A DNA stretch of 64,000 nucleotides. Origin: Gammaproteobacteria bacterium (GTDB lineage Bacteria > Pseudomonadota > Gammaproteobacteria > Pseudomonadales > JADFDG01). The stretch is taken from assembly GCA_018262975.1 (NCBI GenBank), contig JADFDG010000002.1:219523-283522 (forward strand), read 5' to 3'. The translations under genes and the position numbers were made by a program. Of this stretch, positions 27,385-39,017 are shown piece by piece; the first letter of the stretch is position 1; each line of letters starts with the position of its first letter. A model generated the notes under the pieces. That model had not been told where the DNA came from. It did no database searches and saw only the letters and a program-made list of their open reading frames with translations.

Positions 27385-28653
27385 TCAGTTTTCGCGCGCG
27401 GTGGCGATCGACTCGGTGCACAGCAACGCCTGCTCCCACACGCTCGGCTCGTCGAGCGCCCCGGTCAACACGTTGTCGAGCGTGCAAGCCGGCCCGAAGT
27501 TGAAGTCCAGCACCGGCACCTGCACGCCCGGGTTGGCCGTGGTCAGGATGCCGCGGAAGGTGCGCGAGGAATTGCAGGCATTGATGGTGACGGTGTAGCC
27601 GGTTTCCACGGAGCCGGCGTAGTAGACCACATCAACCTGGAACAACCCCGACGGCGGCACCACGTCGGCCGGGTAGAAGATGTTTTCCGGGCCAAAGCCG
27701 TCGGTGTCATCGACGTCCAGCTGGGCACCACTGTCGCTGGTACGGCTGCCGTAATAGACGTGCGTGCCATCCGGCTCGGTCAGGTGGAGGTCGACGTCCA
27801 CCGGCTGGTCCCACGTCAGGGTCGCCTGGAACGAACCGCTGCCCACGGCGACGGCTTCGGTGGCCAGCGCGGCCGGCGGCGACCAGAGCGCCGGGTCCGT
27901 GCTGCCGGCCCAGGTGGCGGCGGTGAAGTCCGGCTGCGTGCCGGTCGGTACCCAGAAGGCCTGCACCGTTGCCGGCGCCGCGAATGCGTCACCTGACGCA
28001 CCCTGGATGAGCGCATCAACGCTGGCATCCGGGTCCGGACCGATCAGCGTGACACGCACGCCGCCGGCCGCCAGTACCGCCGCGGTGGCGGCGGCCTGCG
28101 CCGTCAGGCTGGCGGCCATCGCCGCCAGTTGCGCGTCGGCAGGACTGGCCGCCGCGGCGGCCTCCGCCTCGGCGGCCGCCGCATTCTCGGCCGCCAGCAC
28201 GGCGGCAAGATCCGCCTCGCCGATCACGCTGATGAAGTGCTCGCCCACGCCGTCGAACTGGAAGAACACGGCGCCGATGTAATGGCCGGCAACGATCGAA
28301 TCGGGCACGACGTCGAACTCGACCTGCGAGTTGTCGGTGATGCGAATCGACGAGGGATTGATGGTGATCGCCGGCGCCGCCTCGGCGCCCGGCGTGGGGA
28401 TGGCGCCACTCACGCGCACGGCCTGCAAGAAGGAAATCGCTGCGGACAACGTGGTCGCGTCGACCACCGGCGTGGTCGTATCAGGCGAATCCGGCGGCAG
28501 CACCACGGTGCCGGGATCCGTGGGCGTGAAAGCGCCCGCGCAGTCATCGCCCGCGTACTGCTCCTTCAGCGACACTTCATCGCAGGCCGAGAGCAGGAAC
28601 GCCGCCGATACGGCTACCGCCAGGGTGCGCAGCGCGCTGTTGTTCTTCTTCAT
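27385..28653 (-). CDS. Lipoprotein with alanine-rich linker and YfaP/DUF2135-like domain
   Basis: This 422-residue protein carries a lipobox at AFLLSAC (Cys24), so it is lipid anchored. Residues about 60-150 look beta-rich. A striking Ala/Glu-rich stretch (about 150-195) probably forms a helix. The C-terminal part (about 270-345) reads LTWDQPVDVDLHLTEPDGTHVYYG followed by DVDDTDGFGPENIF, the Asp-rich pattern of YfaP/DUF2135-like domains that resemble calcium-stabilised beta sandwiches. Function is unknown; a surface adhesion or matrix role is only a guess. It is followed upstream by a small beta-barrel gene on the same strand, 12 bases away. Confidence 0.75.
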   Translation of the reverse strand: MKKNNSALRTLAVAVSAAFLLSACDEVSLKEQYAGDDCAGAFTPTDPGTVVLPPDSPDTTTPVVDATTLSAAISFLQAVRVSGAIPTPGAEAAPAITINPSSIRITDNSQVEFDVVPDSIVAGHYIGAVFFQFDGVGEHFISVIGEADLAAVLAAENAAAAEAEAAAAASPADAQLAAMAASLTAQAAATAAVLAAGGVRVTLIGPDPDASVDALIQGASGDAFAAPATVQAFWVPTGTQPDFTAATWAGSTDPALWSPPAALATEAVAVGSGSFQATLTWDQPVDVDLHLTEPDGTHVYYGSRTSDSGAQLDVDDTDGFGPENIFYPADVVPPSGLFQVDVVYYAGSVETGYTVTINACNSSRTFRGILTTANPGVQVPVLDFNFGPACTLDNVLTGALDEPSVWEQALLCTESIATAREN

Positions 28654-28665
28654 GTGCGCAACCTC

Positions 28666-29193
28666 CTAGAAGCGGAACTCGGCGCCGGCACCGGCGCTGA
28701 TGATATCGACCGTATCGACATCGAAGGTGTAGCCCAGGTCCGCCGTGATGCGGAAGGCATCCCCCAGGTGCATGCCAATGCCGAACGATGCGGCATAGCC
28801 GAGGCCGCTTTCCTCGTCGACCGAGCCCGGCGGCAACGCCGGGATGTTCGCGTCGATCATCCAGTGCAGGACGCTGAGTCGGCCGTGCGCGGAGATCGCG
28901 TCATTGATGCGGTGAAAGCCCGTCATCGAAGCGGACACCGCCTGCACGTCCAGTTCATTGGGGCCGGAGCTGACGGCAAAGGAACCGAAATCCTGCACGC
29001 CCAGTTCGACGCCGATGGTGTCCTTCACCATGTAGCCGATATAGGCGCGGGCGCCACTGGCACTGTCGAATTCCTCGACGCGCGGATCGGACTGCATGAT
29101 GCCGCCACCGGCATACCAGGTGGCGGCCTGCGCCGCCGGCACGATCCCCGTCAGCAGCAGGGTCATCCCTGCCGCGGCAAAACGCTTGCTCAT
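28666..29193 (-). CDS. Small outer-membrane beta-barrel protein
   Basis: This protein is about 175 residues. A signal peptide ends near AAQAATWYAG. Alternating hydrophobic strands and a terminal Phe (EFRF) are the marks of an outer-membrane beta-barrel. Three starts are possible: 29193 (MSKRF, best signal peptide), 29196 and 29211 (which has AAGGA upstream). No substrate is indicated. The YfaP-like lipoprotein gene lies 12 bases downstream and should be cotranscribed, suggesting that the two act together at the cell surface. A 212-base gap to rpmG precedes it. Confidence 0.75.
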   Translation of the reverse strand: MSKRFAAAGMTLLLTGIVPAAQAATWYAGGGIMQSDPRVEEFDSASGARAYIGYMVKDTIGVELGVQDFGSFAVSSGPNELDVQAVSASMTGFHRINDAISAHGRLSVLHWMIDANIPALPPGSVDEESGLGYAASFGIGMHLGDAFRITADLGYTFDVDTVDIISAGAGAEFRF

Positions 29194-29353
29194 CATGCCC
29201 CCTGGCGCCATGGCGTCCTTGATCCCTGCGATATCGTCGGGGAAAGGGCTTTAAATTCAACAAGTTAAAGCGCTTACCCGCAATCCACGTCAAGTATATG
29301 GCCTAATCGGCTGAAAAACCACCGCCCCCGCGGGCATCTGCCAACTCGCGCAC

Positions 29354-29380
29354 ACAAAAAAGCCCGGCATCGCCGGGCTT
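29354..29380 (-). terminator. Rho-independent terminator of rpmBG
   Basis: On the minus strand AGCCCGGC (29379-29372), a 3-base loop and GCCGGGCT (29368-29361) form an 8-bp stem followed by TTTTT. It lies 26 bases after the rpmG stop. Confidence 0.9.
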
Positions 29381-29405
29381 CTCGCAGAACAGGCAACCGG
29401 TGCGG

Positions 29406-29573
29406 TTACTTGATCTTGGCTTCCTTGAACGGAACGTGCTTGCGGACGACGGGGTCGTACTTGTTGAACTCCATCTTGTCCGGCGTGTTCCGCTTGTTCT
29501 TGTCGGTGGTGTAGTAGTAGCCCGTGCCCGCAGTGGACACCAGCTTCACTTTTTCACGAATGCCCTTGGCCAT
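29406..29573 (-). CDS. rpmG: 50S ribosomal protein L33
   Basis: The 55-residue protein starts [20 protein letters not shown] and ends VPFKEAKIK, the standard L33 without the CxxC zinc ribbon (the zinc-free form). It lies 11 bases after rpmB in the conserved rpmB-rpmG operon and is followed by a strong terminator. Confidence 0.95.
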   Translation of the reverse strand: MAKGIREKVKLVSTAGTGYYYTTDKNKRNTPDKMEFNKYDPVVRKHVPFKEAKIK

Positions 29574-29584
29574 GGCTCAATTCC

Positions 29585-29821
29585 TCAGACTTTCTCGCCG
29601 CGGGCGCGCAGCTCGGTAACAACCTGCTCGATGCCCTGCTTGTCGATGACGCGCAGGCCATGCGTGGAAACACGCAGGCGTACAAAGCGCTTCTCGCTCT
29701 CGAGCCAGAAACGGTGATAGTGGAGGTTCGGCTCGAAGCGACGCTTGGTCTTGATGTTCGAGTGCGAAACGCTGTTACCGACGATCGGCTTCTTGCCGGT
29801 AACCTGGCAAACCTTGGACAT
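29585..29821 (-). CDS. rpmB: 50S ribosomal protein L28
   Basis: The 78-residue protein starts [20 protein letters not shown]. The single Cys is not part of a zinc pair, so this is also the zinc-free form, matching L33. I chose ATG 29821 over an upstream in-frame start because it gives the exact family N-terminus. A good sigma-70 promoter lies about 80 bases upstream. Confidence 0.96.
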   Translation of the reverse strand: MSKVCQVTGKKPIVGNSVSHSNIKTKRRFEPNLHYHRFWLESEKRFVRLRVSTHGLRVIDKQGIEQVVTELRARGEKV

Positions 29822-29906
29822 GACGACTCTCCGGAGCATTTCTCACCGGGTCGCGGCCGCCTGAAAAACAGGCTGTTTATCGCCGGGCCCGGGCAAAGGG
29901 ACGCGA

Positions 29907-29935
29907 TTTATACCAGAACACCTTCCCCGGTTCAA
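29907..29935 (-). promoter_or_regulatory. rpmB: Promoter of rpmBG
   Basis: On the minus strand TTGAAC (29935-29930), 17 bases and TATAAA (29912-29907). The elements and spacing match strong sigma-70 promoters. The predicted leader is about 79 bases. Confidence 0.75.
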
Positions 29936-29981
29936 CGGGTGTCGTGCCCTGCCCCGGATTACCCCGCCGGCCCCGGCCCCG

Positions 29982-30677
29982 CTAGAGCAGGCCCCGCTCG
30001 GCAAAACTCACGGCTTCCCCGTCACCCACCACCACGTGGTCCAGTACCCGCACGTCCACCAGCGCCAGGGCATCCACCAGGCGGCGGGTGATCTGCCGGT
30101 CGGCCAGGCTGGGCTCGGCCACGCCGCTGGGGTGGTTGTGGGCGAGGATCACCGCGGCGGCATTGTGGCCCAGGCACTCGGTGACCACCTCGCGCGGATA
30201 CACGCTGGCGCCGTCGATGGTGCCGCGGAACAGTTCGCGGAAGGCGATCACCCGGTGCTGGCTGTCGAGGAACAGGCAGGCGAATACCTCGTGGCGGAGG
30301 TGGCGCAGGCGGGCAGTGAGGAAGCGGCGGGTCTGGGTGGGGTTGGCCAGCGCATCGCCGCGCACCAGCGACTGCTCGAGGCTGCGCCGGGACATTTCCA
30401 TGGCCGCCACGAAGCGGGCAGCCCGCGCCGGCCCCACGCCCGGCAAGGCCGCCAGCGCGCGGGCGTCACGCTCCAGCAGGGGTCGCAGGCCGCCGCAGGT
30501 GGCCAGCAACTCCTGCGCCAGGTCGGGCGCCGGGCGACCGGCCAGCCCGGTACCCAGCATGACCGCCAGCAGGTCGGCATCGGTCAGCCCCGGCGCGCCA
30601 CCGGCGAGCAACCGTTCGCGCGGCCCGGGCAGGCGCCCGTGGCCCGCCATGTTCGTGGTCAGATCGTAGCCGGACAT
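29982..30677 (-). CDS. radC: RadC family JAB-domain protein (UPF0758)
   Basis: The 231-residue protein begins with a helix-hairpin-helix-like region ([15 protein letters not shown]). It ends with a JAMM/MPN metalloprotease-like domain with [14 protein letters not shown], the HxHx7SxxD metal site. The old DNA-repair role is disputed and the true function is unknown. It lies upstream of rpmB on the same strand and is divergent from coaBC, as in many gammaproteobacteria. Confidence 0.93.
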   Translation of the reverse strand: MSGYDLTTNMAGHGRLPGPRERLLAGGAPGLTDADLLAVMLGTGLAGRPAPDLAQELLATCGGLRPLLERDARALAALPGVGPARAARFVAAMEMSRRSLEQSLVRGDALANPTQTRRFLTARLRHLRHEVFACLFLDSQHRVIAFRELFRGTIDGASVYPREVVTECLGHNAAAVILAHNHPSGVAEPSLADRQITRRLVDALALVDVRVLDHVVVGDGEAVSFAERGLL

Positions 30678-30820
30678 TCCCTGTCTCCCTTAATGATCGC
30701 GGTTAGCAGGCATTCACCAACCCCTACGCAACCGCGTGCCGGCGGTGCTATCGTTCGCATCTTTCCCTCCCCCGCAGGCCGTGCCCTCCGCGCGGCCGCA
30801 CACATTGACGGACCTTTCGG

Positions 30821-32023
30821 ATGCAGCGGCTCGCCAACAAGCGGATCGTGCTCGGCGTCACCGGTGGCATTGCGGCCTACAAGAGCGCCGAACTGGTCCG
30901 CCTGCTGAAAAAAGCCGGCGCCGACGTCCACGTGGTGATGACCCGCGGCGGCCGCGAGTTCATTACCCCGCTCACGCTGCAGGCGCTGTCCGGCAACCCG
31001 GTGCACACCGACCTGCTGGACCCTGCCGCCGAGGCGGCCATGGGCCACATCGAGCTGGCGCGTTGGGCAGACCTCGTGCTGGTGGCCCCCGCCACCGCCG
31101 ACTGCATTGCGCGCCTGGCCACCGGCCAGGCCGACGACCTGCTCACCACCCTGTGCCTGGCCACCAACGCGCCGATCGCGCTGGCACCGGCGATGAACCA
31201 GGCGATGTACCGCGACCCCGCCACCCAGGCCAACCTCGCCACCCTGCGCGCGCGCGGCGTGCACCTGTTCGGTCCGGCCGAGGGCGCGCAGGCCTGCGGC
31301 GACACCGGCCCGGGGCGCATGCTCGAACCGGTGGACATTGCAGCGTCTGCCGCCGGCCTGTTCCAGAGCGGATTGCTCGCCGGCGTGCGCGTGCTTGTCA
31401 CCGCCGGCCCCACGCGCGAAGCCATCGACCCCGTGCGCTATATCACCAACCACAGCTCCGGGAAGATGGGCTACGCCATCGCCGAGGCGGCAGCGGCCGC
31501 CGGTGCGCGGGTCACGCTGGTGAGCGGCCCGGTACGGCTGGCGTGCCCGGAACGCGTGACCCGGATCGACGTCACCAGCGCCCGGCAGATGCACGAGGCG
31601 GTGCTGGCGCAGGCCGGCGACTGCGACATCTTCATCGGCACCGCCGCGGTGGCCGACTACGCGCCGGTCGAATGCGCCACGCAGAAAATCAAGAAGACCG
31701 AGGGAAATGACGAGCTCGTCATCCGCCTGAAGAAGAACCCGGACATCATCGGCGAAGTCGCCGCGCTGGCGCGCAAGCCGTTCACCGTGGGTTTCGCCGC
31801 CGAAACCCACGACGTGCTGGCCTATGGGCGCGACAAGCTGGCGCGCAAGCGGCTGGACATGATCGTGGCCAACGACGTCAGCAACGAGCGCATCGGCTTC
31901 AACAGCGACAGCAACGCCGTCACCGTCATCTGGGCCGACGGCGAGCGTGTGCTGCCTGAAGCCAGCAAGCACACCATCGCGCGGCACCTGGTCGCGCTGG
32001 TGGCCGAACGTTTCAAACGCTGA
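30821..32023 (+). CDS. coaBC: Phosphopantothenoylcysteine decarboxylase/synthetase CoaBC
   Basis: The 400-residue bifunctional flavoprotein is in coenzyme A synthesis. The CoaC half (about 1-190) has the flavin-binding [13 protein letters not shown] and the PAMNQAMY motif with active-site Asn. The CoaB half ligates cysteine to phosphopantothenate with CTP and contains [28 protein letters not shown] and the Lys loop KIKK. This is the first gene of coaBC-dut-algC-argB-slmA. Confidence 0.96.
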   Translation: MQRLANKRIVLGVTGGIAAYKSAELVRLLKKAGADVHVVMTRGGREFITPLTLQALSGNPVHTDLLDPAAEAAMGHIELARWADLVLVAPATADCIARLATGQADDLLTTLCLATNAPIALAPAMNQAMYRDPATQANLATLRARGVHLFGPAEGAQACGDTGPGRMLEPVDIAASAAGLFQSGLLAGVRVLVTAGPTREAIDPVRYITNHSSGKMGYAIAEAAAAAGARVTLVSGPVRLACPERVTRIDVTSARQMHEAVLAQAGDCDIFIGTAAVADYAPVECATQKIKKTEGNDELVIRLKKNPDIIGEVAALARKPFTVGFAAETHDVLAYGRDKLARKRLDMIVANDVSNERIGFNSDSNAVTVIWADGERVLPEASKHTIARHLVALVAERFKR

Positions 32024-32072
32024 GCGCGCCACGGCGCCCGCGGCATCAACCGGCCAGACAAGGACACAGCAC

Positions 32073-32531
32073 GTGAACAGGCAGTTGCAGGTCAGGATCC
32101 TAAACACGCGCGTCGGACGCGACATCCCGCTACCGGCGTACGCCACCGAAGGCTCCGCCGGCATGGACCTGCGCGCCTGCCTCGATCACCCGGTCACCCT
32201 GCAACCCGGGGCGGCGCACCTGGTGCCCACCGGCATCGCCATTCACCTGGAAGATCCCGGCCTGGCCGCGGTGATCCTGCCGCGTTCCGGGCTTGGCCAC
32301 AAACACGGGCTGGTGCTCGGCAACCTGGTCGGGCTGATCGATTCGGACTACCAGGGCGAACTCATGGTGTCGTGCTGGAACCGCAGCGGCATCGCCTACA
32401 CGATCAGCCCCGGCGAGCGCATCGCGCAACTGGTGATCATGCCGGTGGTGCAGGCGAAACTGGTGGTGGTGGATGAATTCACGCCGACCTCGCGTGGCGA
32501 TGGCGGCTTCGGGCATACCGGTCGCGCCTGA
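32073..32531 (+). CDS. dut: dUTP diphosphatase Dut
   Basis: The 152-residue trimeric dUTPase keeps uracil out of DNA and supplies dUMP. All five motifs can be seen: [32 protein letters not shown] and the C-terminal [11 protein letters not shown] arginine finger. The start is GTG 32073 with AGGA nine bases upstream. No ATG gives a sensible N-terminus. Confidence 0.96.
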   Translation: MNRQLQVRILNTRVGRDIPLPAYATEGSAGMDLRACLDHPVTLQPGAAHLVPTGIAIHLEDPGLAAVILPRSGLGHKHGLVLGNLVGLIDSDYQGELMVSCWNRSGIAYTISPGERIAQLVIMPVVQAKLVVVDEFTPTSRGDGGFGHTGRA

Positions 32532-32573
32532 CGCGCAACCGGCAGGCAACACGGCAAAGGACGGAACGTCGAC

Positions 32574-35144
32574 ATGGTCAAGAAAGCCAAAGTAGAAGAA
32601 GCGGCGGACACCAGCAAGGAAAACGCCGCGCCGGCCAGGGAATCGAAGGGCAAGCCGGCGTCCGGCGGCTCGAAGGTCGGCGGCCTGTTCCGCTTCACGC
32701 TGACCACGGTGCTGGTCTGCGGCATCGCGGTGCTGCTGGGCGCCTTTGCCATCCAGAAGTACGTGCTGGACGCCGAGGAAAAAGCGCACGGCGATCGCCT
32801 GGCCCAGGTCTACGCGCAGCAGTTTTCCGGCTACTACAACCAGATCTTCACCCAGGCATCGCGCCAGCTCGGTGGCATCGTCGCCACCGGCAACCTGGCC
32901 GAGCTGCTGACCAGCGGCGATGACGCGCGCATCAGCACCGAGGCAGCGGCCATCGCCGCCTCGCTGGCCAACAAGTCGCAGGTGTTCCTGATCGCCAACG
33001 CCTCCGCCGTCGCCGGCATTCCGCTGGGCTTCGCCGCGCAGGACATGGCCGAGCGCGCGTTCCGCGGCGAAGCGGTCAACGCCGAGATCATCCCGCTCAA
33101 GGAACAGCCGCTGCTGTTGCTGGCCTACAGCGTCCGCGACGCCGCCAACCAGGTGGTCGGCGTGCTGCTGGTCGGCTTCGACCTCAACGAGGTGAGCACC
33201 AACCTGAAGGTCTTCGAGGCCAGCGCCGGCCTGATGACGCTGCGCCAGTCGTTCGCCGACACGGCTGAACCGCAGGCCGTGATGTCCTACGGCAATGCCA
33301 GCCTCGCTGCCAGCCCGTACGTGACCGAAGCCGCCACCCTGCACCCGAACCTGAAAGTGCAATTCGCCCTCAACCCGCAGATCGTCGCCGCGCAGACCGG
33401 GATGACCTTCATGATCGTGGTCGGCGTGATGCTGTTGCTGGTGTTCGCCTCCATCGTGCTCACCAACCTGCTGCTGCGCCGCGCGTTGCGCCGCAACGGG
33501 TCGATGCTGCTGCAGTACGCCGAGAGCCTCCTCAAGCGCGCCCCGATCCCGGTGGGCATCCAGTTCGACGTTGACGTCTTCGACGACATCGCACAATCGC
33601 TGAACCGAACCGCGCGCGGCGGCGGTGCCGAGCAGCCGGCCAACGGCGGTGGCGCGGCACGGCGCGTTGCACGTGCCGACGTGCTGGACGTGGACATCTC
33701 CGCCGAGGATTCGTCGCTGCTGGGCGGCGGCGGCGATCACGGCACGCATGGCGCAGCCGCCGCGCCGGCGATCAGCATCGCACCGGAGATCTTCCGCGCC
33801 TATGACATCCGTGGCGTGGTCGGCAAGTCGCTGACCGACGACACCATGCGCCTGCTCGGCCAGGCCATCGGTTCCGAGGCACTCGACCGTCGCCAGCAGG
33901 CCATCTACGTCGGCCGCGACGGGCGCCTGTCCGGGCCGCAGTTGCTGGAGGCGCTGATCCAGGGCATCACCAGCACCGGCTGCCGGGTGGTCAACCTCGG
34001 CATGGTGCCCACGCCGCTGGTGTATTTCGCCGCAGCCACCACCGGCATCAAGTCCGGCGTGATGCTCACCGGTAGCCACAACCCGCCCGACTACAACGGC
34101 CTGAAGATCGTGATCGACGGCGAGACCCTCGCCGACCAGCGCATCCAGGGCCTGCGCCAGCGCATCGAGAAGCGCGAGTTCCGCAGCGGCAATGGCAGCG
34201 CCGAGTCGCTGGACATCGCGCCGAAGTACCTGGAGCGCGTGCGTGACGACATCGTGCTGGCCCGCCCGATGAAAATCGTCGTCGACTGCGGCAACGGCGT
34301 GGCCGGCGCCATCGCCCCGCAGTTGCTCTCGGGTATCGGCTGCCAGGTCATTCCGCTGTTCTGCGACGTGGACGGCCACTTCCCCAACCACCACCCCGAC
34401 CCGAGCAAGCCGGAAAACCTCAACGACCTGGTCGCCAAGGTGCTGTCCGAGAAGGCCGACATCGGCCTGGCCTTCGACGGCGACGGCGACCGCATCGGCG
34501 TGGTGACGCCGCAGGGCAACGTGATCTGGCCGGATCGCCTGATGATGCTGTATGCCAAGGACCTGCTGATGCGCAGCCCCGGCGCCGACATCATCTTCGA
34601 CGTCAAGTGCACCCGCGACCTGGCCAGCGTGATCAGCCAGAACGGCGGCCGCCCGGTGATGTGGCGCACCGGCCACTCGCTGATCAAGGCCAAGCTCAAG
34701 GAGACCGGCGCGGCGCTGGCCGGAGAGATGAGCGGCCACATCTTCTTCAATGACCGCTGGTACGGCTTCGACGACGCGCTCTACTCGGCGGCCCGCCTGC
34801 TGGAGATCCTGTCGCTGGAAGTGGCCGGCGCCGACGAGGTGTTCGCCGAGTTCCCCATCAACGTGTCCACGCCGGAGCTGAACATCAACGTCAGCGAGGA
34901 CGCCAAGTTCCGCATCGTCGAGGCGCTGCAGAAGCAGGGCAACTTCGGCAACGGCAGCGTGTCCACCATCGACGGCGTGCGCGTGGACTACCCGGAAGCG
35001 TGGGGCCTGGTGCGCGCCTCCAACACCTCGCCGGTGCTGGTGGCCCGCTTCGAGGGCCGTACCGCCGAGGACCTCGAGACCGTGCGCACGCTGTTCCGCG
35101 AGCAGCTGCTCAAGGTCGAGCCATCGCTGCGCATCCCGTTCTGA
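32574..35144 (+). CDS. algC: Phosphomannomutase/phosphoglucomutase AlgC with long membrane N-terminus
   Basis: The 856-residue protein is bipartite. Residues 1-400 contain a Lys/Ala-rich cytosolic tip, TM1 (about 38-60), an extracytoplasmic domain of about 215 residues, TM2 (about 277-305) and an Ala/Gly linker. The rest is a complete alpha-D-phosphohexomutase that makes mannose-1-P or glucose-1-P for LPS, alginate or other polysaccharides. Catalytic Ser501 is in TGSHNP, metal-binding DGDGDR is near 634 and sugar-binding GEMSGH follows. Long AlgC forms with such an N-terminus are known in Pseudomonas and Xanthomonas relatives. The membrane part may tether or regulate the enzyme. Confidence 0.93.
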   Translation: MVKKAKVEEAADTSKENAAPARESKGKPASGGSKVGGLFRFTLTTVLVCGIAVLLGAFAIQKYVLDAEEKAHGDRLAQVYAQQFSGYYNQIFTQASRQLGGIVATGNLAELLTSGDDARISTEAAAIAASLANKSQVFLIANASAVAGIPLGFAAQDMAERAFRGEAVNAEIIPLKEQPLLLLAYSVRDAANQVVGVLLVGFDLNEVSTNLKVFEASAGLMTLRQSFADTAEPQAVMSYGNASLAASPYVTEAATLHPNLKVQFALNPQIVAAQTGMTFMIVVGVMLLLVFASIVLTNLLLRRALRRNGSMLLQYAESLLKRAPIPVGIQFDVDVFDDIAQSLNRTARGGGAEQPANGGGAARRVARADVLDVDISAEDSSLLGGGGDHGTHGAAAAPAISIAPEIFRAYDIRGVVGKSLTDDTMRLLGQAIGSEALDRRQQAIYVGRDGRLSGPQLLEALIQGITSTGCRVVNLGMVPTPLVYFAAATTGIKSGVMLTGSHNPPDYNGLKIVIDGETLADQRIQGLRQRIEKREFRSGNGSAESLDIAPKYLERVRDDIVLARPMKIVVDCGNGVAGAIAPQLLSGIGCQVIPLFCDVDGHFPNHHPDPSKPENLNDLVAKVLSEKADIGLAFDGDGDRIGVVTPQGNVIWPDRLMMLYAKDLLMRSPGADIIFDVKCTRDLASVISQNGGRPVMWRTGHSLIKAKLKETGAALAGEMSGHIFFNDRWYGFDDALYSAARLLEILSLEVAGADEVFAEFPINVSTPELNINVSEDAKFRIVEALQKQGNFGNGSVSTIDGVRVDYPEAWGLVRASNTSPVLVARFEGRTAEDLETVRTLFREQLLKVEPSLRIPF

Positions 35145-35153
35145 CACCGTTAA

Positions 35154-36717
<1,564 letters not shown>

Positions 36718-36720
36718 CCT

Positions 36721-37461
36721 TCAGGGCGTGCCCTTGGCGGGAGGCGCCGGTGTGGCCGGCGCAGCCGGTGCGGCCGGGACTGCGGCGGCCGCCGGAGCCG
36801 GCGCGGCCTTGTCCGGGTACAGCACCTTCAGTCGCTCGATGATCGGGCCGAAGTCGGTGCGCATGCGCACCTTGTCGTCTTCGAGCGTGCGGATGTCCTT
36901 GTCGAGGCCGGCAATCTGTTCGTTCAGGCGGGCCAGGTTCTCGCGCATCTCCTTGGGCACCGGCGTGCCGGCGCGCTCGAGTTTCGCGGCCTGCTCGAGG
37001 TCGCGCTTGCGCTTGCCGGTCAGCTGCAGCAACTGGCCCTTGGCGTAGTCGACCTTCAGGGTAATGGCTTCGATCTGGCGATCGCGCAGGCGCTCGGCGT
37101 CCTGCGGCGAACTGTAGAGCTTCTTCAGTTCCGCATCGCGGCGGATCATCTGGGCAGCCTCTTCGCGCCGGCGCTTGGCCTCGCCCTCGTCAGCCGGATC
37201 ATCGACCACCGTCGGCGGCACGCGCTTGAGCAACTGGCCGCTGCGGCTCAGCACGTCGTAGCCCTTGCTGACGTACTGCGGCGGGATCGCGCTGTCGATC
37301 ACCGTCACGCCCTTGTCGTTGACGTAGCGGTAGAAGGCGCCGGCATCGGCAGCGCCACTCTTCTTCGCCGGCGCGCTGCCCTTCTTTTCCGCAGCCAGCA
37401 GCGCCGGCGGCGTCGCGACGGCCAGCACCAGGGCCATGATCACCAGTAGTTTCGATCGCAT
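36721..37461 (-). CDS. Secreted DUF4124 protein with coiled coil
   Basis: The protein is about 246 residues. A signal peptide (MRSKLLVIMALVLAVATPPALLA) is followed by a DUF4124 domain (AFYRYVNDKGVTVIDSAIPP, residues about 45-85), a charged coiled coil (about 95-210) and an Ala/Pro-rich tail. DUF4124 proteins are periplasmic and of unknown function. Three in-frame ATGs lie close together (37482, 37470, 37461); none has a good ribosome site, and I chose the last for the best signal peptide. It converges on slmA with 3 bases between stops. Confidence 0.75.
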   Translation of the reverse strand: MRSKLLVIMALVLAVATPPALLAAEKKGSAPAKKSGAADAGAFYRYVNDKGVTVIDSAIPPQYVSKGYDVLSRSGQLLKRVPPTVVDDPADEGEAKRRREEAAQMIRRDAELKKLYSSPQDAERLRDRQIEAITLKVDYAKGQLLQLTGKRKRDLEQAAKLERAGTPVPKEMRENLARLNEQIAGLDKDIRTLEDDKVRMRTDFGPIIERLKVLYPDKAAPAPAAAAVPAAPAAPATPAPPAKGTP

Positions 37462-37513
37462 GGAATGCATCCGGGGGAACATGACGTCCGGGTCGGGATT
37501 ATAGGGTCGCCCG

Positions 37514-38161
37514 TCAGGACGCGACCCCGTACATACCACGGTAGGCCTCGACCCTGCCAAGGTCCGCCTGTCGTGCCGGGTCCTCGCGCAGGAATTCGAC
37601 CAGCTGCGCCAGGGAGACAATGCTATAGACCGGGATTCCGAAGTCCCGTTCCACTTCCTGGATGGCCGACAGCTCGCCCTTGCCCTTTTCCTGGCGGTCC
37701 AGGGCTACCAGCACCCCGGCCGCCTGCGCCCCCTGGGCCTGCACGATCTGCATGACCTCGCGGATGGCGGTGCCCGCGGTGATCACGTCGTCGACGATCA
37801 GCACCCGGCCCTTGAGGGGAGCGCCCACCAGCGTGCCGCCCTCGCCGTGGTCCTTGGCCTCCTTGCGGTTGAAGCACCAGGGGTAGTCGCGGCCGTGGCG
37901 GTCGGCCAGCGCCACCGCGGTGGCCGACACCAGCGGGATGCCCTTGTAGGCCGGGCCGAACAGCAGGTCGAAGGACGCCCCCGAGGCCACCACCGCCTCG
38001 GCGTAGAAGCGGCCCAGCGCCGCCAGCGCACCGCCGGTGTTGAACAGCCCGGCGTTGAAGAAATACGGGCTCTGGCGGCCGGACTTCAGGGTGAACTCAC
38101 CGAAGCGCAGGACGTTGCGGTCAAGACAGAACTGGATGAACTCGCGCTGGTAGGGCTGCAT
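37514..38161 (-). CDS. pyrE: Orotate phosphoribosyltransferase PyrE
   Basis: The 215-residue enzyme adds PRPP ribose phosphate to orotate in pyrimidine synthesis. It begins [29 protein letters not shown] and has the PRPP loop [16 protein letters not shown] near 125. [10 protein letters not shown] is the flexible catalytic loop. The start at 38161 is set by this family N-terminus. xthA is divergent, 76 bases away, a conserved arrangement. Confidence 0.96.
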   Translation of the reverse strand: MQPYQREFIQFCLDRNVLRFGEFTLKSGRQSPYFFNAGLFNTGGALAALGRFYAEAVVASGASFDLLFGPAYKGIPLVSATAVALADRHGRDYPWCFNRKEAKDHGEGGTLVGAPLKGRVLIVDDVITAGTAIREVMQIVQAQGAQAAGVLVALDRQEKGKGELSAIQEVERDFGIPVYSIVSLAQLVEFLREDPARQADLGRVEAYRGMYGVAS

Positions 38162-38237
38162 GGGGGCTCCGGGTCGGCAGGCGGCCGCTATCATAGCCGC
38201 CCCGCCCACCGGCTTCAGCCCGCCCGCGAGCAAGCGC

Positions 38238-39017
38238 ATGCGAATCGTTACCCTCAACTGCAACGGCGTCCGCTCCGCCGACCGCAAGGGCTTCTTCACC
38301 TGGCTGGCGCAGGCCGATGCCGACGTGGTGTGCCTGCAGGAAACCAAGGCCCAGGTGCACCAGCTGGCCGACCACGTACTGCGCCCGGCCGGCTACCACG
38401 GCTACTTCTTCGATGCCGTGAAGCCCGGCTACAGCGGCACCGCGCTCTACTGCCGCGAGAAGCCGCGCGCCGTGCACAGCGGGCTGGGCTTCACCATCGC
38501 CGACACCGAGGGCCGCTACATCCAGGCGGACTTCAAGGGCGTGTCGGTGGCATCGATCTACCTGCCGTCGGGGTCGTCGAGCGAACTGGCCCAGCAGCGC
38601 AAGTTCGCCTTCATGGACGCGTACGACCCGATCCTCGCCACCCTGCGCCGCACGCGCCACGAGCTGGTGATCTGCGGGGACTGGAACATCGCCCACAAAC
38701 CCGTCGACCTGAAGAACTGGCGCGGCAACCAGAAGAACTCCGGCTTCCTGCCCGAGGAGCGTGCCTGGCTGGACAAGCTGCTTGACGAATACCGGCTGGT
38801 GGATGCCTTCCGCGTGGTGGACGACCGCGCCGACCAGTACACCTGGTGGAGCAACCGCGGCCAGGCCTGGGCGAAGAACGTCGGCTGGCGCATCGACTAC
38901 CAGATCAGCACGCCGGGGCTGCGCGACGCGGTGCGGGGCGCGTCCATCTACAAGGACGAACGCTTCAGCGACCACGCCCCGCTGCTCATCGACTACGACG
39001 TCGACCTCACCCCGTAG
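38238..39017 (+). CDS. xthA: Exodeoxyribonuclease III-type AP endonuclease
   Basis: This 259-residue enzyme cuts DNA at abasic sites. [22 protein letters not shown] (metal-binding Glu), [17 protein letters not shown] and SDHAPL are the five EEP-family motifs in order. The start at ATG 38238 gives the family N-terminus. The stop TAG at 39015-39017 is part of the GTAG head of a REP-like unit, the same situation as at rdgB. Confidence 0.93.
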   Translation: MRIVTLNCNGVRSADRKGFFTWLAQADADVVCLQETKAQVHQLADHVLRPAGYHGYFFDAVKPGYSGTALYCREKPRAVHSGLGFTIADTEGRYIQADFKGVSVASIYLPSGSSSELAQQRKFAFMDAYDPILATLRRTRHELVICGDWNIAHKPVDLKNWRGNQKNSGFLPEERAWLDKLLDEYRLVDAFRVVDDRADQYTWWSNRGQAWAKNVGWRIDYQISTPGLRDAVRGASIYKDERFSDHAPLLIDYDVDLTP

